Below are positions 32,869-46,100 of a stretch of DNA of 64,000 bases, piece by piece. The stretch comes from Mesostigma viride (taxonomy: Eukaryota > Streptophyta > Mesostigmatophyceae > Mesostigmatales > Mesostigmataceae), in the NCBI GenBank assembly GCA_009746045.1, contig RPFO01000294.1, positions 110,001 through 174,000 on the forward strand, written 5' to 3'. Position 1 is the stretch's first letter, and each line of letters starts with the position of its first letter. Under the pieces are notes generated by a model. It ran no database searches, was not told the origin of the DNA, and saw only the letters and a program-made list of their open reading frames with translations. Made by a program: the position numbers and the translations under genes.

Positions 32869-33635
32869 AAACCAAATGTCCTCATTTGAGGACACAGTCC
32901 TCGTTTGAGACGGGGGGGTCAGGGGCGCGGGGTTGGCGCCCAATTTGGTCCTAGGGTCACTAGTCTTGGTACGTGGGTTTTTGCGCGAAACTGGGATAGG
33001 TACTGAGCGCGCCAAGCCCCCGGGGGTCGACAGGGGTCGACCGTACCTGGAAAATATGAGGCGACGAAAAGTACCTACAATAGCAAGAACATCGCAACGC
33101 AATCGAGTGTTTTGTCGAGTTGCGGCTATGGGGTCGGGCCAGTTCCGAGGCTTGCCTGAATGTTATAGGGCATTATTTTGCCCCGGACGAAGACAGCATT
33201 TTAGATCGTCATCTAGTGATTTCGAAGATGCTATTCTTCACGTGCAGGTGCTTTGTATATGTCGAAATTTTTGTTCATGAACGGATTTTGGCATTGTTGA
33301 AGAAAATCTGAGAGCTACGTAGATCGCATGATAGGTCAGTTCGCAGTTCGGTTTTACAATTTCTTTTTCCGACCAGGCGCTGCGGATATCGCGAGTAGTA
33401 TGGGTTATGGTATGCTTCTGGGCTTATGGGCGACATGGGGAGAAGAGTGACCTGGGCAGTTGCATGCGTCAAAGAGTCTCTATTTTTTCGTCGTGATGTC
33501 GCAGTCGCGCCTGGCAAAAACCAGGGCGAGCGCGAGCCATATTTTTCTTTTGCCGCAAGGCTGGGTGCTTCCCACGCGTCACCGTCCTTTAATATATATT
33601 TCTTGAGCTGGCCCGCGCAGCTGGCGGCCTGGGCG
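32869..33635. other. Non-coding stretch after the truncated capsid gene
   Basis: It begins with an 18-bp near-palindrome TGTCCTCATTTGAGGACA (32878-32895). Short frames at 33120-33311 on the plus strand are not recognised. There is no sign of the missing capsid half. Confidence 0.4.
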
Positions 33636-33639
33636 CACG

Positions 33640-34027
33640 TCAACGGTCTTCGTGCCGGGGCTCCTCCTCCTCCTCGTAATTTTGCTCCTCGCCCGGGTCC
33701 AGCAACGCATCCCGCAGCATGGCAGCGATGGCGGACTGCATGGTCTCCCTGGGAAGGGGCTCGACGTAAAACCCACGTCGCCTCAAGTATTTCTCTAGGT
33801 TGTCGAGCCGACGACCATCTGGTAGGGCCAGGATGCGATCCAGCCAGCGTGGGCCGCCCCCCAACATGCAAGGCCCTCGCCCTGAGGGCGATGTCCTTTA
33901 GCGAGCCATCCATAGGGACAATCCGCATTCGGTTTAGCCACTCCGCTTCCGGTGGCCTCACCGCCGCCATCGCCGGTGGGATCACCGCGTCTGCCACTGC
34001 ATCCTGAAAGACCTCCGCATCGGCCAT
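33640..34027 (-). pseudogene. Hypothetical protein with one shift in a C run
   Basis: The minus-strand frame from ATG 34027 (MADAEVFQDAVADAVIPP) changes near 33860-33870 at a run of six C. It continues as WLDRILALPDGRRLDNLEKY and ends in an acidic tail (NYEEEEEPRHEDR, stop 33640). About 130 residues. No family recognised. It may be intact if the homopolymer is miscalled. Confidence 0.4.
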
Positions 34028-34089
34028 TGGTGAGTTGTCTGATTGACGCTGTTATTAGCTAGGCGTATAATGCTTCACGAGTTTCGAGT

Positions 34090-34165
34090 CAAGAAAAACG
34101 GGTAGGCTCACCGCCATCCCCCTCCCCCTTCATAGAAAAACCTCCCCAGCAAAGGGGAGGGGGGT
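34090..34165. other. Hairpin between two minus-strand genes
   Basis: CCTCCCCAGCAAAGGGGAGG (about 34141-34160) folds with an 8-bp stem and a 4-nt loop. It sits in the gap between the stop of the 206-residue ORF and the start of the next gene. It looks like a 3'-end or transcription-stop structure as seen in compact viral genomes. Function not shown. Confidence 0.5.
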
Positions 34166-34270
34166 GATCTGTGCCAGAAATATATTTTTTCAAAATTTTT
34201 CTAAAATCTCAGCGGCGAGTACCCTGACCCTAATGCACCATGTATAGCACAAGATAATACGAGCGTTAGC

Positions 34271-34891
34271 TCACAAAGTGTCGGCGTGTGAGGAATGGGC
34301 GTGGTGGGTGGCGAGGTGGTTGTGGACAGGGTTGAGGGCAGCGTTGAGGAGGGAGGGGAGGGGATCGAAGCAGGTACTGGAGACTTGCTTGGCGGTGATG
34401 TCGATGGCGGCAGCAACAGTTGGGTCGGCTCCCAGGTCCAGAGAGGCCATGACAAAGCGCTCAAGGGCGCTGTCGGAAAGACGGGAGCACGTCCACCAGA
34501 CTGCGAGGCAGAGGTCGGTGTCGTCGGGGTTGTCGTGGAGAAAGTCCGACAGGTGGGTAACCTGTTGGTTGCAGTCCCGGATCTCGCACTTTTTCTCGGC
34601 AGCCAGGTGCAGGATGGTGAGGGCGGCAGCTCGGGACAGGCGCATGATGGCGTTAAGGCCTGGCCATTTGCCAGGTAAAAACGCGGCAGCTTCCTCGGCA
34701 GAAAAGGCCTCCTCGCGGGTATCCATGGCAGGGTCGCTGTTCGGCGGAGCTGTGGAGTGGAGCGGCTGGATGCTGACTGTGGCGTCCGGCATAGTGTGCA
34801 AGGGGGTTTCCAATGACGCCATGGCTTCATCAGCGAGTTGGTGCAGGGCCGCGGACGCTTGTGATTGTCGGGATGAGTCGTATTCCGCCAT
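34271..34891 (-). CDS. Hypothetical protein, 206 aa, intact
   Basis: ATG at 34891, stop at 34271. It starts MAEYDSSRQSQASAALHQLA and has a helical middle (LSRAAALTILHLAAEKKCE, LSDSALERFVMASLDLGADP). There is no signal peptide or membrane segment. It is the only undamaged sizeable ORF between 29 and 36 kb, and its strand is opposite to the capsid genes. It may be part of the viral element or of another transposon. Confidence 0.5.
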   Translation of the reverse strand: MAEYDSSRQSQASAALHQLADEAMASLETPLHTMPDATVSIQPLHSTAPPNSDPAMDTREEAFSAEEAAAFLPGKWPGLNAIMRLSRAAALTILHLAAEKKCEIRDCNQQVTHLSDFLHDNPDDTDLCLAVWWTCSRLSDSALERFVMASLDLGADPTVAAAIDITAKQVSSTCFDPLPSLLNAALNPVHNHLATHHAHSSHADTL

Positions 34892-35090
34892 ATCGAGCTG
34901 AAAAAACAGCGATATTTGCTGGGCAGGGCGGTGCCGGTATCTTCGGAAATATTGAGCGATAGCTGCAGAAAATTATATCAGCGTGTTCGTCTTCAAAAGA
35001 CGAGTTTAATGCAACCAACCCGATGAAACTTCATGGCTGGAGTAAAAAGTTATAAGCATTCTCGTATATTATATATGCCTCATATATTAT

Positions 35091-36095
35091 ATCTGCCTCC
35101 ATATTACAGACAAACCAGGAGGCTGCCCGAATCCACGATACAATAATCAATCACGACTCATTAAAGAACCCAAATCAGTCAAAGATTCGTTAATCAACCA
35201 GCCTACCCTACAGGTCCCCAGCTAATCTCAGCCGGTGCAACCAAATACGGATCTTTGCAAGCAAGTCGTACAAAACCTACAATTAATTTTCTCGGACCAC
35301 TTATTAATAGCCACCGACCCTTATAAACAACCGGGTCATCCAAGGAAAATTCAGGCGAACATGAAACCCTTTGTACAGATATCGAGTTAGTCAGCCCATG
35401 TCGCAGACAGCCTTCCACATGCAGGCCAAGCCGGCATAGCGGCCCTATCTTTCCCGCATGCGTTCATTAAACTATATTCAGAGAAAACCGATTTCTCGTG
35501 GTGGGAAGGAACTCCTATGAAACAAAACAAGAAATGTATTTGTTGAGCTTCGCTCATTTTATATATGACGCGTGGACGGGCTCAAAGGGGACCGACCTGC
35601 CGTAGGTAGCGTAAGACTAGCGCTTGTCACGAGGGTACTGCACCGGCCGGCCCTTTTCGTGCCGAGGCTGAGTGTGGTTCCGAAGTGCAGGCCTAGGTAG
35701 CTTCTAACGTACGTCACTAGACCTTGTACCTGCGCCAGCCGCCAGGCGTGGCGCAACTGTGATGGGCAGTCAGTACACCTTGTACCTGCGCCAGCCGGCA
35801 GGCCTGCGTGGCGCAATGTGAATGATAGTCAGTACTTAGAGTGGTGTAGGGGACGTAGGGAGGCCTCTTTTCAGCTCCCACCCGCCCAACCACGCTGCTA
35901 AGAGGGGCAACACCTTGTGTCCAAGTATGCTGGGCCCCCAGCATGGTGCTACAATAACCAACTTGATAATGATGTGCACTGAGTTTGAAGGTGTGGTATA
36001 GGCTGTCCGTATAAAGCCTAGCACACAAAAATGTAAAATATTTGTTTCTCTTGGTGGGAAGGAACTCCAATGGACCAAAACAAGAAATGAATATT
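35091..36095. repeat. Repeat family R1, first copy
   Basis: The core 35565-35880 recurs at 58616-58930 and 60187-60505. The copies are bounded by near-copies of GGTGGGAAGGAACTCCAATG (35499 and 36053). Inside, CCTTGTACCTGCGCCAGCCG occurs twice. A diverged form of the upstream part (about 35130-35490) is at 47425-47740. No coding capacity. The first 39 bp (35091-35129) match the APE-LINE at 25408-25446. Confidence 0.75.
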
Positions 36096-36378
36096 GAACA
36101 TGTTTCCATTATCTTAGAAATTGCAACACAGCTACCAACAACGTGCACAGTGCAACACAGCTAGCAACCTGGACAACCATATATTTACCCACCCATAATA
36201 CGCCGCCCCCTTTCCCACCCAACGTACACAACACGGCACACGTACATGCAGACACACGAAGACATCCACGCCGAAAAAACACCCACGCACACACATTCTG
36301 ACACGAATCAACACAACATATATTTATGGAACCTGGAAGCCAGGCTAGAACATGCAACATTGTTGTGGAAATGATAGC

Positions 36379-37030
36379 ACATGTACCTTGCCAGGGGTGC
36401 CCCCCTGAGTGCCCAGTACAAACACAGGTACAAACACAGGTCTTTTTATGAGCCCGTCCCGACTCTGGAAAGCACGCCTGAATGCGTGCAAGTGCGACAA
36501 CAACTCCATGTACCTTGCCAGGGGTGCCCCCCTGAGTGCCCAGTACAAACACAGGTACAAACACAGGTCTTTTCGTGAGCCCGTCCCGACTCTGGAAAGC
36601 ACGCCTGAATGCGTGCAAGTGCGACAACAACTCCATGTACCTTGCCAGGGGTGTCCCCCTGAGTGCCCAGTACACACACTGGTCTATTTCACGAGCCCGT
36701 TCTGACTCTGGAAAGCACGTCTCAATGCACGTGCAAGTGCGACAACAACTCCATATACCTTGCCAGGGGTGTCCCCCTGAGTGCCCAGTACAAACACAGG
36801 CTTTTTCATGAGCCCGTTGTGACACTGGAAAGCATGCTTCAATGCGCGAAAGTGCCACTACAACTCCATGTGCCTTGACAGCGTTGTCCCCCTGACTGCT
36901 CAGTACAAACACAGGTCTTTTCCATGAGCCTTTTCTGACTCTGGAAAGCACGCCTCATTGCGTGCAAGTGTGACAACAACTCCATGTACCTTGCCAGGGG
37001 TGTCCCCCTGAGTGCCCAGTACAATCTCGG
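36379..37030. repeat. Minisatellite, about 115-128 bp unit, six copies
   Basis: Units begin CATGTACCTTGCCAGGGGTG at about 36379, 36506, 36634, 36751, 36866 and 36981, and contain TGAGTGCCCAGTACAAACAC. The first units hold an internal doubling of GGTACAAACACA. The array lies just past the TGTAA signal of the minus-strand LRR gene. The 280-codon open frame on the minus strand is a by-product of the repeat. Confidence 0.85.
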
Positions 37031-37032
37031 AT

Positions 37033-37037
37033 TACAG
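37033..37037 (-). promoter_or_regulatory. Possible poly(A) signal of the LRR/root-cap gene
   Basis: TGTAA on the minus strand (plus-strand TTACA), about 155 nt after the stop at 37192. TGTAA is the usual green-algal signal. A second TGTAA on the plus strand is next to it, so this is only a candidate. Confidence 0.4.
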
Positions 37038-37191
37038 ACTGTAATATGGCCTCTGGAAATCATGCTCCATTTCACAAAGGAGCTGTCATGCAAAGCAGCC
37101 TCACAAGCTTCTGCAATTCTTGCAGCTCTCAGGTTCATACGAATAGGATATGGATGCAACAGTCCAGTAAGCCGCAGAATGTCGCAATTCA

Positions 37192-40100
37192 CTACGTCTC
37201 CCAGCCGAACTGGTTAAATTTGCAGTCTGTGGCAAGAATGCCAGTGGTTTGGTACTCCGAGGGACTGCCTGTGAACGTTGCATTGGAAAGATGTGAAGCC
37301 GACTGGCCCAGTACTCCATGAACATTGGTGGTGGGATGGAAATCTCTCAGCTTCAGGTTCAGGAAATCCTTGCCAGGCCCTTTGTCGGCCTCCCAGAAGC
37401 TCGCACGCACCACCTCCACCTCGACAGTGGCCACATGTGGAATGCTGACAATGACCCGAGTCTTTCTGCGAGCAACGGTTAATCCGGACGGCAAGTTCTG
37501 AATGCCCGCTTGGCCACGGTGAGGCTTCTGCGAATGTCCATTCAAACACAGTGTGCCAAAACAAAAGCAATGCCACACCCGGGGCAAAAGCAGGTACAAA
37601 AACATGGTCAGCCATGATTAAGAGATCAGAACAAAAGATATTAATTGATAACTTGTGTCAGTAATGATCTTTACGTAACAATTGACAGTCGCTCTGACGC
37701 TCACGTATGATTGCGGGCATATAGAGCATGTACAGCAGGTAACACGTTGATAGTCAGCACCAGCTCAAGAAGTATGGCCCATTCAGCACGACGATAGCAG
37801 TTAGCACCCTAAAAATTTCCTGTTACTGACACTGATGCACTGCATCCAGTTGTTTCTAATTTGCTCCTGAGGAACTGCCTGGGCATCTCCGCCAGGAATA
37901 GGAAGAATGCAACCGTTTTGTCGTCGGCAACCAGCCTAAATCGAATGTACACGGGGTTGTCTGGCTAGCCATGAATCGTGGTTCTCTGAACATAGTCTCT
38001 TTATAGTCAGATGGAAGTGTGGCCGCAATAGCTAGGTCATAGGGGTCACGAGACATACCTTTTGAGGCCGGTGCGGCCTGATCCAGATCGGTAGTGGCCA
38101 AAGATTTGGCCAGTTTTTCTTGGCCAGGTGGCAGGAGCTACGTTGAGATATCAACCTGCCACTGTCTAGGTTTCGTTGTTAATTACGTAGTGATTAACTA
38201 GATCTAAGACTTTAACCTCACGCAATATGTGACCTAAGAGCCCCGGCAAACTTACCTAAGCCGTCGGCAATCAGAACGCCAGTTTGCGTCATTTGTTCAG
38301 ATGCAAAATTTGCGTGGCGAAAAAATGCGCCCGTCCGGGCTAAGGCCGCGTGACACACAAAAAAGACAAAAGCAAACCCACCTAGCTAAGGTCGGCCTCT
38401 TTTCTTTTCACAAGGGCGGCGACAGCGAGCCAGGGGAAACGCACATCTGGTTTGACAACCCTTCACTGTCGGAGCCATTTCTGGCCCTGAGCAGCAATGA
38501 CCAAGGGGCGCAAGGTAACAACAAGGCAGGCAGCGCGCGAGGAGGGCGGGACGCCCACGCCACGGGCTGCTGCCGCCAGTCACGCGCCAGTCGCATTCAG
38601 CGCCAAAAAGAAGCAGCTTGCCACTCTGCTCGCCAAGTGCACCAGCCCCGCAGGGGCTGTGGCTGGGCGCAGTCGGTAGCTAGGACTGGGTGACGGACGC
38701 CAGCTCGTGGAGCTCGAGCCAGCTGAAGTCTGTCGTGCAGTCGCTGGCCGATCACGTCAACGTTGCCGACATGTTGTGACCCAAACGAAGCTTTGGTGGC
38801 AAACCTGCTGGCCGTGACAGATCTTGCGGCGGACGACGAGGAGGAGGCGCTGCCACCATCGACCCCTGCGCAACAAAAAATGGCCGAGCCGCAAAGCCGA
38901 AAATTCGGCAGCTGGGGGGGCTGTCGACAAGGAAACGAGGGCGAGGTTGGCGACATTCTTTGGGGCACCTCCAGAAGATGAAATCCAGGACGACGAGGAG
39001 GACGAGGAGGGGGAGGTCGCAGCCGAGAAATTCATGCAAGGTTTGAAGGCAGCGTGGGGGGAAGGAAGGGGCGGGAAGCCACTTCAAGGACTCAAAAGGG
39101 GTGGCGCTGCCCCGAGCCAATAGCGTGAAATATCCGATTTCGGAGCGGGTGCTGCCGGGAGTGTTGGAGGACGCCAGCGACAATGGGATGGAAATCCGGT
39201 CGTGGGTCATGACAATCAAGCCTGGTAATTGGCGGAACATGGAGAACAGAAAAATTGTCATGAAAATTGCATTGGCCATGGACACCCTTCTCAAGGAGCT
39301 GCGCTCAGCAGCCGGGGAGCTTGTGGGCATGGGAAACCTAATGAGGGTGGTGGCGGCCTTGCTGCAGGTGGAGGGGCAAGGAGGGGGGGGGGGGGGAATG
39401 AAGCCACCTCCTGCCCCTGGGGGAGGAGGCTGCCCTGTCAGCCACCCCGGCTGTCAAGGCAGCTCTCCAAACTGCGATTCTCTTCGACAACCTCAACAAG
39501 GCCCAACAAGTAGAATCCCAGCGGGACTGCTCCCTTTTCCCGCTGCCATACCCACTTAGGCCCACGTAAACCGCGTGGGGCAGGGTGAGATCCGCACGCC
39601 AGCGACAGCGTGCCACGCGCCGCCACCGCGAGTACGCACTGCAATGCAAGGTAGTGCGTTGGCTTAATTGGCTGGGGGGGGGGGCAAGACCCTCCTCCTA
39701 ACCCTAGAGGGGCGTGCTCTAAGGGGAGGAAGGAGGCCCTTGCGAGGGTCAAGAAGCACTGCACCTGGCACAGTCGCCGCGTAGGTGGCGTTGCGACAGG
39801 CCAGGCAAGGTGCTGATGCAACATATGGGAAGCATAATAAATATGAACATGCGCGGACGCGGTGAGTCTGCCAAAGGCGGAGGTGGCGGGGAAGGCGCGG
39901 TTGCTCGACCTGTTGGCTATGCGGCCGAGGTGGGGAGATTTATGCCAGCGAAGAAAACTGCATCAAGCCAGCGGTCGCAGCGAGCGCAAGGTATTGGAAT
40001 GTGCCCAAGCCCAGCCGGGGCTGCTCCATGGCTGAGAGGGGCAAGCTCATGAGCCGGGCAGCAGGCGTGGGCATGGTAACGTTCCGGGCGAGGCGGCCCA

Positions 40101-43100
40101 AGTGGGTGGATGGCTGCTTCGGAGTGGCCAAGGGGTTGAGTGAGCTACGGTTCATCGTCAACAAGAAACTGGGCAACCTGCTGTGGTGGATGCCCCCAAG
40201 ATCCTGCTCCCCCACCTCGGCATCCTCGTGGAGGTCTACATCAAGGGCCGGTGCTACAGCGCCAAGAGCGACCTCGTGTCGTACTACTACTCCATCGAGG
40301 TGCCCGAGTGGTGGTGGGACTATCAACGGCTTCCTAGAGTGTGGTCTCCTAGCGTGGGCCGGGCAGGGCCGAGGCGCAGGGTGTGGCCCGTGCTCAAGGT
40401 GCTGGCCAAGGGGCATTCCCATGCGGTGGCGCTGAGGGAGGCCATACATGAGATGGTGCTCTACATGAGCGGTCCCCTGGATCCGAGGCACAGGACAGCT
40501 ACCCTAAGATGCCAGTTCAAAGCTTGCAACGCATGCTTCTGCATACCTTGCCCTGACACGTATCAAGTGGGTAGAGGATTACTAGCTATCACGAGATGGT
40601 CGAATGGGAAGGGTTCCCAAGGAGCCTGCAATTGCCCCGTGCCTCAGCAGCTTGTGTAAAGCCATGGTTAGCATCCCTTGTTGCCGCAGCTGCCTGTGCG
40701 GGATGCTAGTGCATACATATCCATCAACATTATATACTTAAATCATTAAAACAATGCAGAAAAAGAGACAAGCAAGAAGAACATGGAAGTCAGCGCCAGC
40801 CTAAGAAATAGCAGACAGCTGAAGTACAAAGTATACAGAAAGGAGTACCCTATCAAAAGAACGAGTACCCTATCGAAAGAGCGGCAACCCTACCGAACTA
40901 TCAAGACCCACTACTTTGCAAAATATGCAGTTGGCACAATGAGAAGTGGCAGGGCGAGGACAACAACTCTGTTTTCACAATCGATGGAATTCATTACTAT
41001 AGAGAACCGCAACGTGAAGGCCAAAATAGAACCATGCCCAGCCACAAACATCTGCCAGTAAACATGCACACTTGCCATTTTGAGATCGATAAAGTAACCG
41101 TATGCCCAGCAAAACAAAGCCCAAGAAGCAGAAAAAAAAGTTTCGTACTCACCCCATTCACCAGCAGGGTGCCGTATGCAAGGGCGTAGCTCGTTCCGGG
41201 AGGGGACTCCGCACCCACCAGCACGCGGTCATCCCCGACAAGGATGGCCACCTGGTCCATCCAGGTGCGGTCGTCGGGCTTGGTGGTAGCAGATGCCGGC
41301 ACGGGCGTGGCTTCTGGGTTGGCGGCGCCCGTGAAGCGAGCGTTCACATGAAGAGTCCTGTCCGTTATGATGCAGTAGGTCTTGGCGGCTTCACCATTGA
41401 AGTCAAACTTCTGACCTCGAGATGTAACGAAATGCGGGTCCGATGTGGCTGTGGACATGATGGAATACGCCGCTTGGACGTTTTCCACACTTTGGACAGT
41501 TCCAACAAAAGTGCCAAAATAGGTGCTGAGGGCCTGCGCGAAGTTAGCCAATATCTCAGCAACCAGGCGGTTCCCCTGTGCATCATCATCCACGTATATC
41601 TGAAAGGCAAGGCGGATTCTGGTCGGAGCAAGAAGGTGCCGCATCTTGCGCGGGGCTCCGGATAGGACAGAGACTTCAATGCGGCACCGGTCAGTCTGCA
41701 AAGCCAAGGCAGCATCGTCTGCAAATGCTGCCAAGTCCAGATCGGTGGCGAAGCAATCAGCAACAACAACGTCAGCACTGGCTTGGACTGCCTGATCGGT
41801 GATGCACGTCGCCCTCTCAGGAGGAATGCCGGCGGTGTTGAAAACGCATGAAAGGTTGATGATACCAGCTGCAGGCCAACAACATGGGTATGTGTGGGCA
41901 CAAAGACAGAATACAGGAACAGAAATTTTAGCAGACCAAAGCAGGTGAAATTTCCAGGCAGCTCAGGAGAGTTGGTATGGTATAGCCTGCGTAGTCATGG
42001 AACTTCTCGACAATGCATACAGCAGCAACCTGTGCACTTTCATGTGCCCAGTCGAGGATCCTGCTCATTCGTTGCATCTGCACCAGGATTGAAAGGTTTC
42101 AAGATGGCAAGCAATTTCGTGCAGGGTGGTAAACATTTGGTGGAAGTAAAAAGTGCAACAGTTAACATAACTGATGAAGTATGCACTCACAGGCACATGC
42201 GCCATTGATGCAGGCTGGTAGGGCTGCAGTGCACCCATCATCGAGACCGAGGCCAGGTTCGGTGTCTATGCAAGCTGTCGACACGCACACCAAACCAAAC
42301 GTAAATAAGAAATTGGCGCAGCACATGAAAATCTTGTTTAATGCTGTCAGCCCGTAATCAGACACAGAATCCCAGTCCATCCACATAGCAATAAATGAAG
42401 CACAGAACATCAGATGGTGGTCGGCATGATATGAAACACGCTTGGAAAACATACTGTATGCTGTGCCTTATCAAGGGCTTACATCTATGTATGGCAAGCC
42501 CCCCCATCTTTCGCTTTCATCCCCATTTGACAACCCCCATCCCCGCATATGCTGCGACCCGGCATGCACACCATTACGGAATGGCTACAGTACTAGAACT
42601 AGACCATGCCATCATTGCTCATGAGGTTGGGCACATATTGCCTGCTCCCATCCATCGTGCTTGCCACTCCACTCGAGCTAAATTCGTTATGAAGATCATG
42701 AATTGCTTAGTTGTACGCAACCCAGCTTCTCTACTTAAATGGTGCCTGTGGTTGGGCACGGCGGCATGATGATGGCCAGCATTTCCTTTCTTAGGCAGCC
42801 CGTCAAAGAGATGGTCACGCCCATTTATGCTTATCTGGGTGCTAGGCGTTTAACTGCTGACCACTGGTTTTACACTGCAAAGGTGATGTCCAGACTTCTT
42901 TCAGGATGGGCATGAGTACTGAACCTTTGTACAGACGGCATGATGACGTACATGCAGCGAGCGGTGCCCCTTCCAATGTGCGTTACTTTTTAATCGCGTC
43001 CGCTGCGTGCTCGGTCTTGAGAAGAGCTGGGCGATTGGCTAATGCAGTTGCATCTCGCTCGCCAGCAGGCAGCTAAGTTAACTTCCGTCGCAGCATCACC

Positions 43101-46100
43101 ATTTTACCTGTTTAAAGACCTCCTAGGCCTGGGCGCCATGGGAAGATAACTAGGCGCGCTTTGGCCACGAGGGATGCAGCCAAGCATCCCACCACCGACT
43201 CCTATGTTTCGCGCACTGCGTGCTGGGCTTGACTGCAGTAGCCTTGCTGCTTTCATGCCTACCTTATTCTTTACACCGTGCCATGATGCAGGGTGGGCTG
43301 CATTGTGGAGCCTATTGGTTTGCTTCAGTAAAGCAACCCACTACTTTGAAGACACCTTCCGTGCTTTCTGGATGCAATCCTTCCTTCCAGCCAGCATTAC
43401 GATAGAACCAACATGCAGTCATCGTTAAAAGGTCAAGTGATCTAGCCCGCCCGATGCACGCGTGGCAAGTTGGGACCGAATGCTACTACGAAAGCCGTTG
43501 AGGACGGGGTGCAAATCCTGTTGAACGAGTGTGTGTGGGTGGGTGAAAGGAGCACTGCCAACACAGCGATTGCTTGTGCTCCTCCCGGCCATCGGCAAGT
43601 CTTATGGGTACTTCTTGTCTTGTTATTACTTGCACCAGAAGCACGCATAAGATACACTAGCAACCTACTAACACCATTATACATACATCTAATTCCTAAC
43701 TCTACTAAGGGTCATTACCATCATGCAATCTTTGTCAGACCATCACTAAGAATGTCACCGCTAAATTTTTGTCACAGCTCGTACGGGAAAGATAGGAAGA
43801 AAGCGTGACCAAGAGCAAGGTGCTTCGTTCTAGTGACCTCATGGGTATACTTATCGCCCTATCCATCGCACGTAGTTCCTAGTTCCAAAGCCCGCTAAAG
43901 CTTGCATACAAAGTGCTTCCGTCACATAATACGGCCACTTGTCAGTGGCAACCGTCACGTCACCAGCACATGGCGCCAGATTTTCAGCAACGTCTTACAT
44001 TCCGTACTAGAGCCTAAAACCAGTGGAGTGCGCACTGACCAACGGCAGCCACCCACAGTTTCCCATATTGTATAATGGCTTGTCTAACGCCTGCCATCCC
44101 GCGTGGCCGGCGGGACTTACAGCCGGCGGCTCCCCAGCCTCCTGCAGCGGTCTCTCTTGTACCACTATACTAAAAAAATTTCAAGGAAATCCAATCAATG
44201 CAAGCAATGGCCACGAACCCAGCATGGGCGTAAGTTCCAGCCCATGCGCAAGGTGGTTGGCACGTCACAAAGCATGATGCCATGCCATGCGGAGTGTTGG
44301 CACCGTCCACTGTAAACAACGCTTTGCTGCAGTGCATACCCTTGCTTTTCCCGGGATGCAATACGGTGCGTTTCCTGGCCATTCTGGCAGATTTGCAGGA
44401 CGGGCTGCGACCACCCGTGATTTGTCAGAAAGGCCAACGCTAGAATACGCTCTGCGCTCCTCCCGATCCAAAGTGGTGTAAGGGAATCCATATCCGGCGT
44501 GCATGCTCCAAGGGTCCTTACCATAGGGCATGTTTCCTAATCTGGGATGGGATTCGGCGGGTGGCATGGTCAGATACACATGAGCAAAGGGCTCTCCGAC
44601 TCCCCATGCTGCCATCGATAGATGCATATGCTTAAGTGGAGCAGCGCATACCCTGGTGCACTGGCATCATGGCCTATACAACCGTACATGGGATAGCATG
44701 AGCTACCTGACCGCCACCCGGAGGTGGCTGATGACACGCTGCAATTCCACAAGGGCTCCCCGACTCCACATTACGATGAGCTAAAGACACAGACCAGGGG
44801 ATTAACAAAGCTGGCGGCGAGGCTGTTGCAACTTTGCCATGCAAGGATAAGACAGCTGATGCGACGGGAAAGAACCGCAGTGACGCTTAGGAGAAGCGAA
44901 GTTGGGAAATGCTGAACAGTCATAGCTGGGAGTATTTCGAATTGGCGCAGGTTCGCGGAGATGTTGGAAACCATGTATACGATGTAGGGAGCCATGTATA
45001 CGATATGGGGGATGGGAGCCATGATTATCTGAAAGGACAATCCTCCGAAGCGGAGTGTATCAGATACATTGATCCACACATCAAAACAATTGTTGTCGGT
45101 GATGTACACTAGTTCAAAGCACGGCCGTTAAACAAGCCAATGTTTGGGTCAGTATTAGAAACGCCCGAACTTAAGCATAGTGGACAGCGTGCCCCCCGCA
45201 CTTGCCAACCTTACTGTCCAATGCACCTCAGGCAATGCCAGTGTGCCATGAAGCACACTTAAAGCCCAATCGCGTGATAGCGTCCGTGAATGCATCAAAC
45301 GACGCAGCACGTGCCAGAACACGCTTTGCCGCCCACACATATGGGGGCCTCTGCAACATCGCGGCACATACCAGCACACGCCACGTTGCCCACACAGATG
45401 CCGGGGCCTCTGCAACAATGCAGCACGTACCAGCACACGCCATGCCGCCCACACAGATGGGGACCTCTGCAACAATGCAGCACGTACCAGCACACGCTTT
45501 GCCGCCCACACATACGGGAGCCTCTGCAACAATGCAGCACGCACCAGCACACGCTTTGCCGCCCACACATATGGGGGCCTCTGCAACAATGCAGCACATA
45601 CCCGCACACGCCATGCCGCCCACACAGATGGGGACCTCTGCAACAATGCAGCACGTACCAGCACAAGCTTTGCCGCCCACACAGATGGGGGCCTCTGCAA
45701 CAATGCAGCACATACCCGCACAAGCTTTGCCGCCCACACATATGGGGGCCTCTGCAACAATGCAGCACATACCCGCACACGCCATGCCGCCCACACAGAT
45801 GGGGGCCTCTGCAACAATGCAGCACGTACCAGCACAAGCTTTGCCGCCCACACAGATGGGGGCCTCTGCAACAATGCAGCACATACCCGCACAAGCTTTG
45901 CCGCCCACACAGATGGGGGCCTCTGCAACAATGCAGCACATACACGCACAAGCTTCGCCGCCCACACAGATGGGGACCTCTGCAACAATGCAACACGTAC
46001 CAGCGCATCCCGTGCCGCCCACACAAACGGGGGCGACTGCCGTGCATCCATCGTCCGGGACAAGCGTCGCACCTGTGTTGTAACAAACTGCATGCAATAA

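Noticed and set aside
36109-36951. 280-codon minus-strand frame
   Set aside because: Produced by the 115-128 bp minisatellite. Sequence is repeated low-complexity text with no domain.
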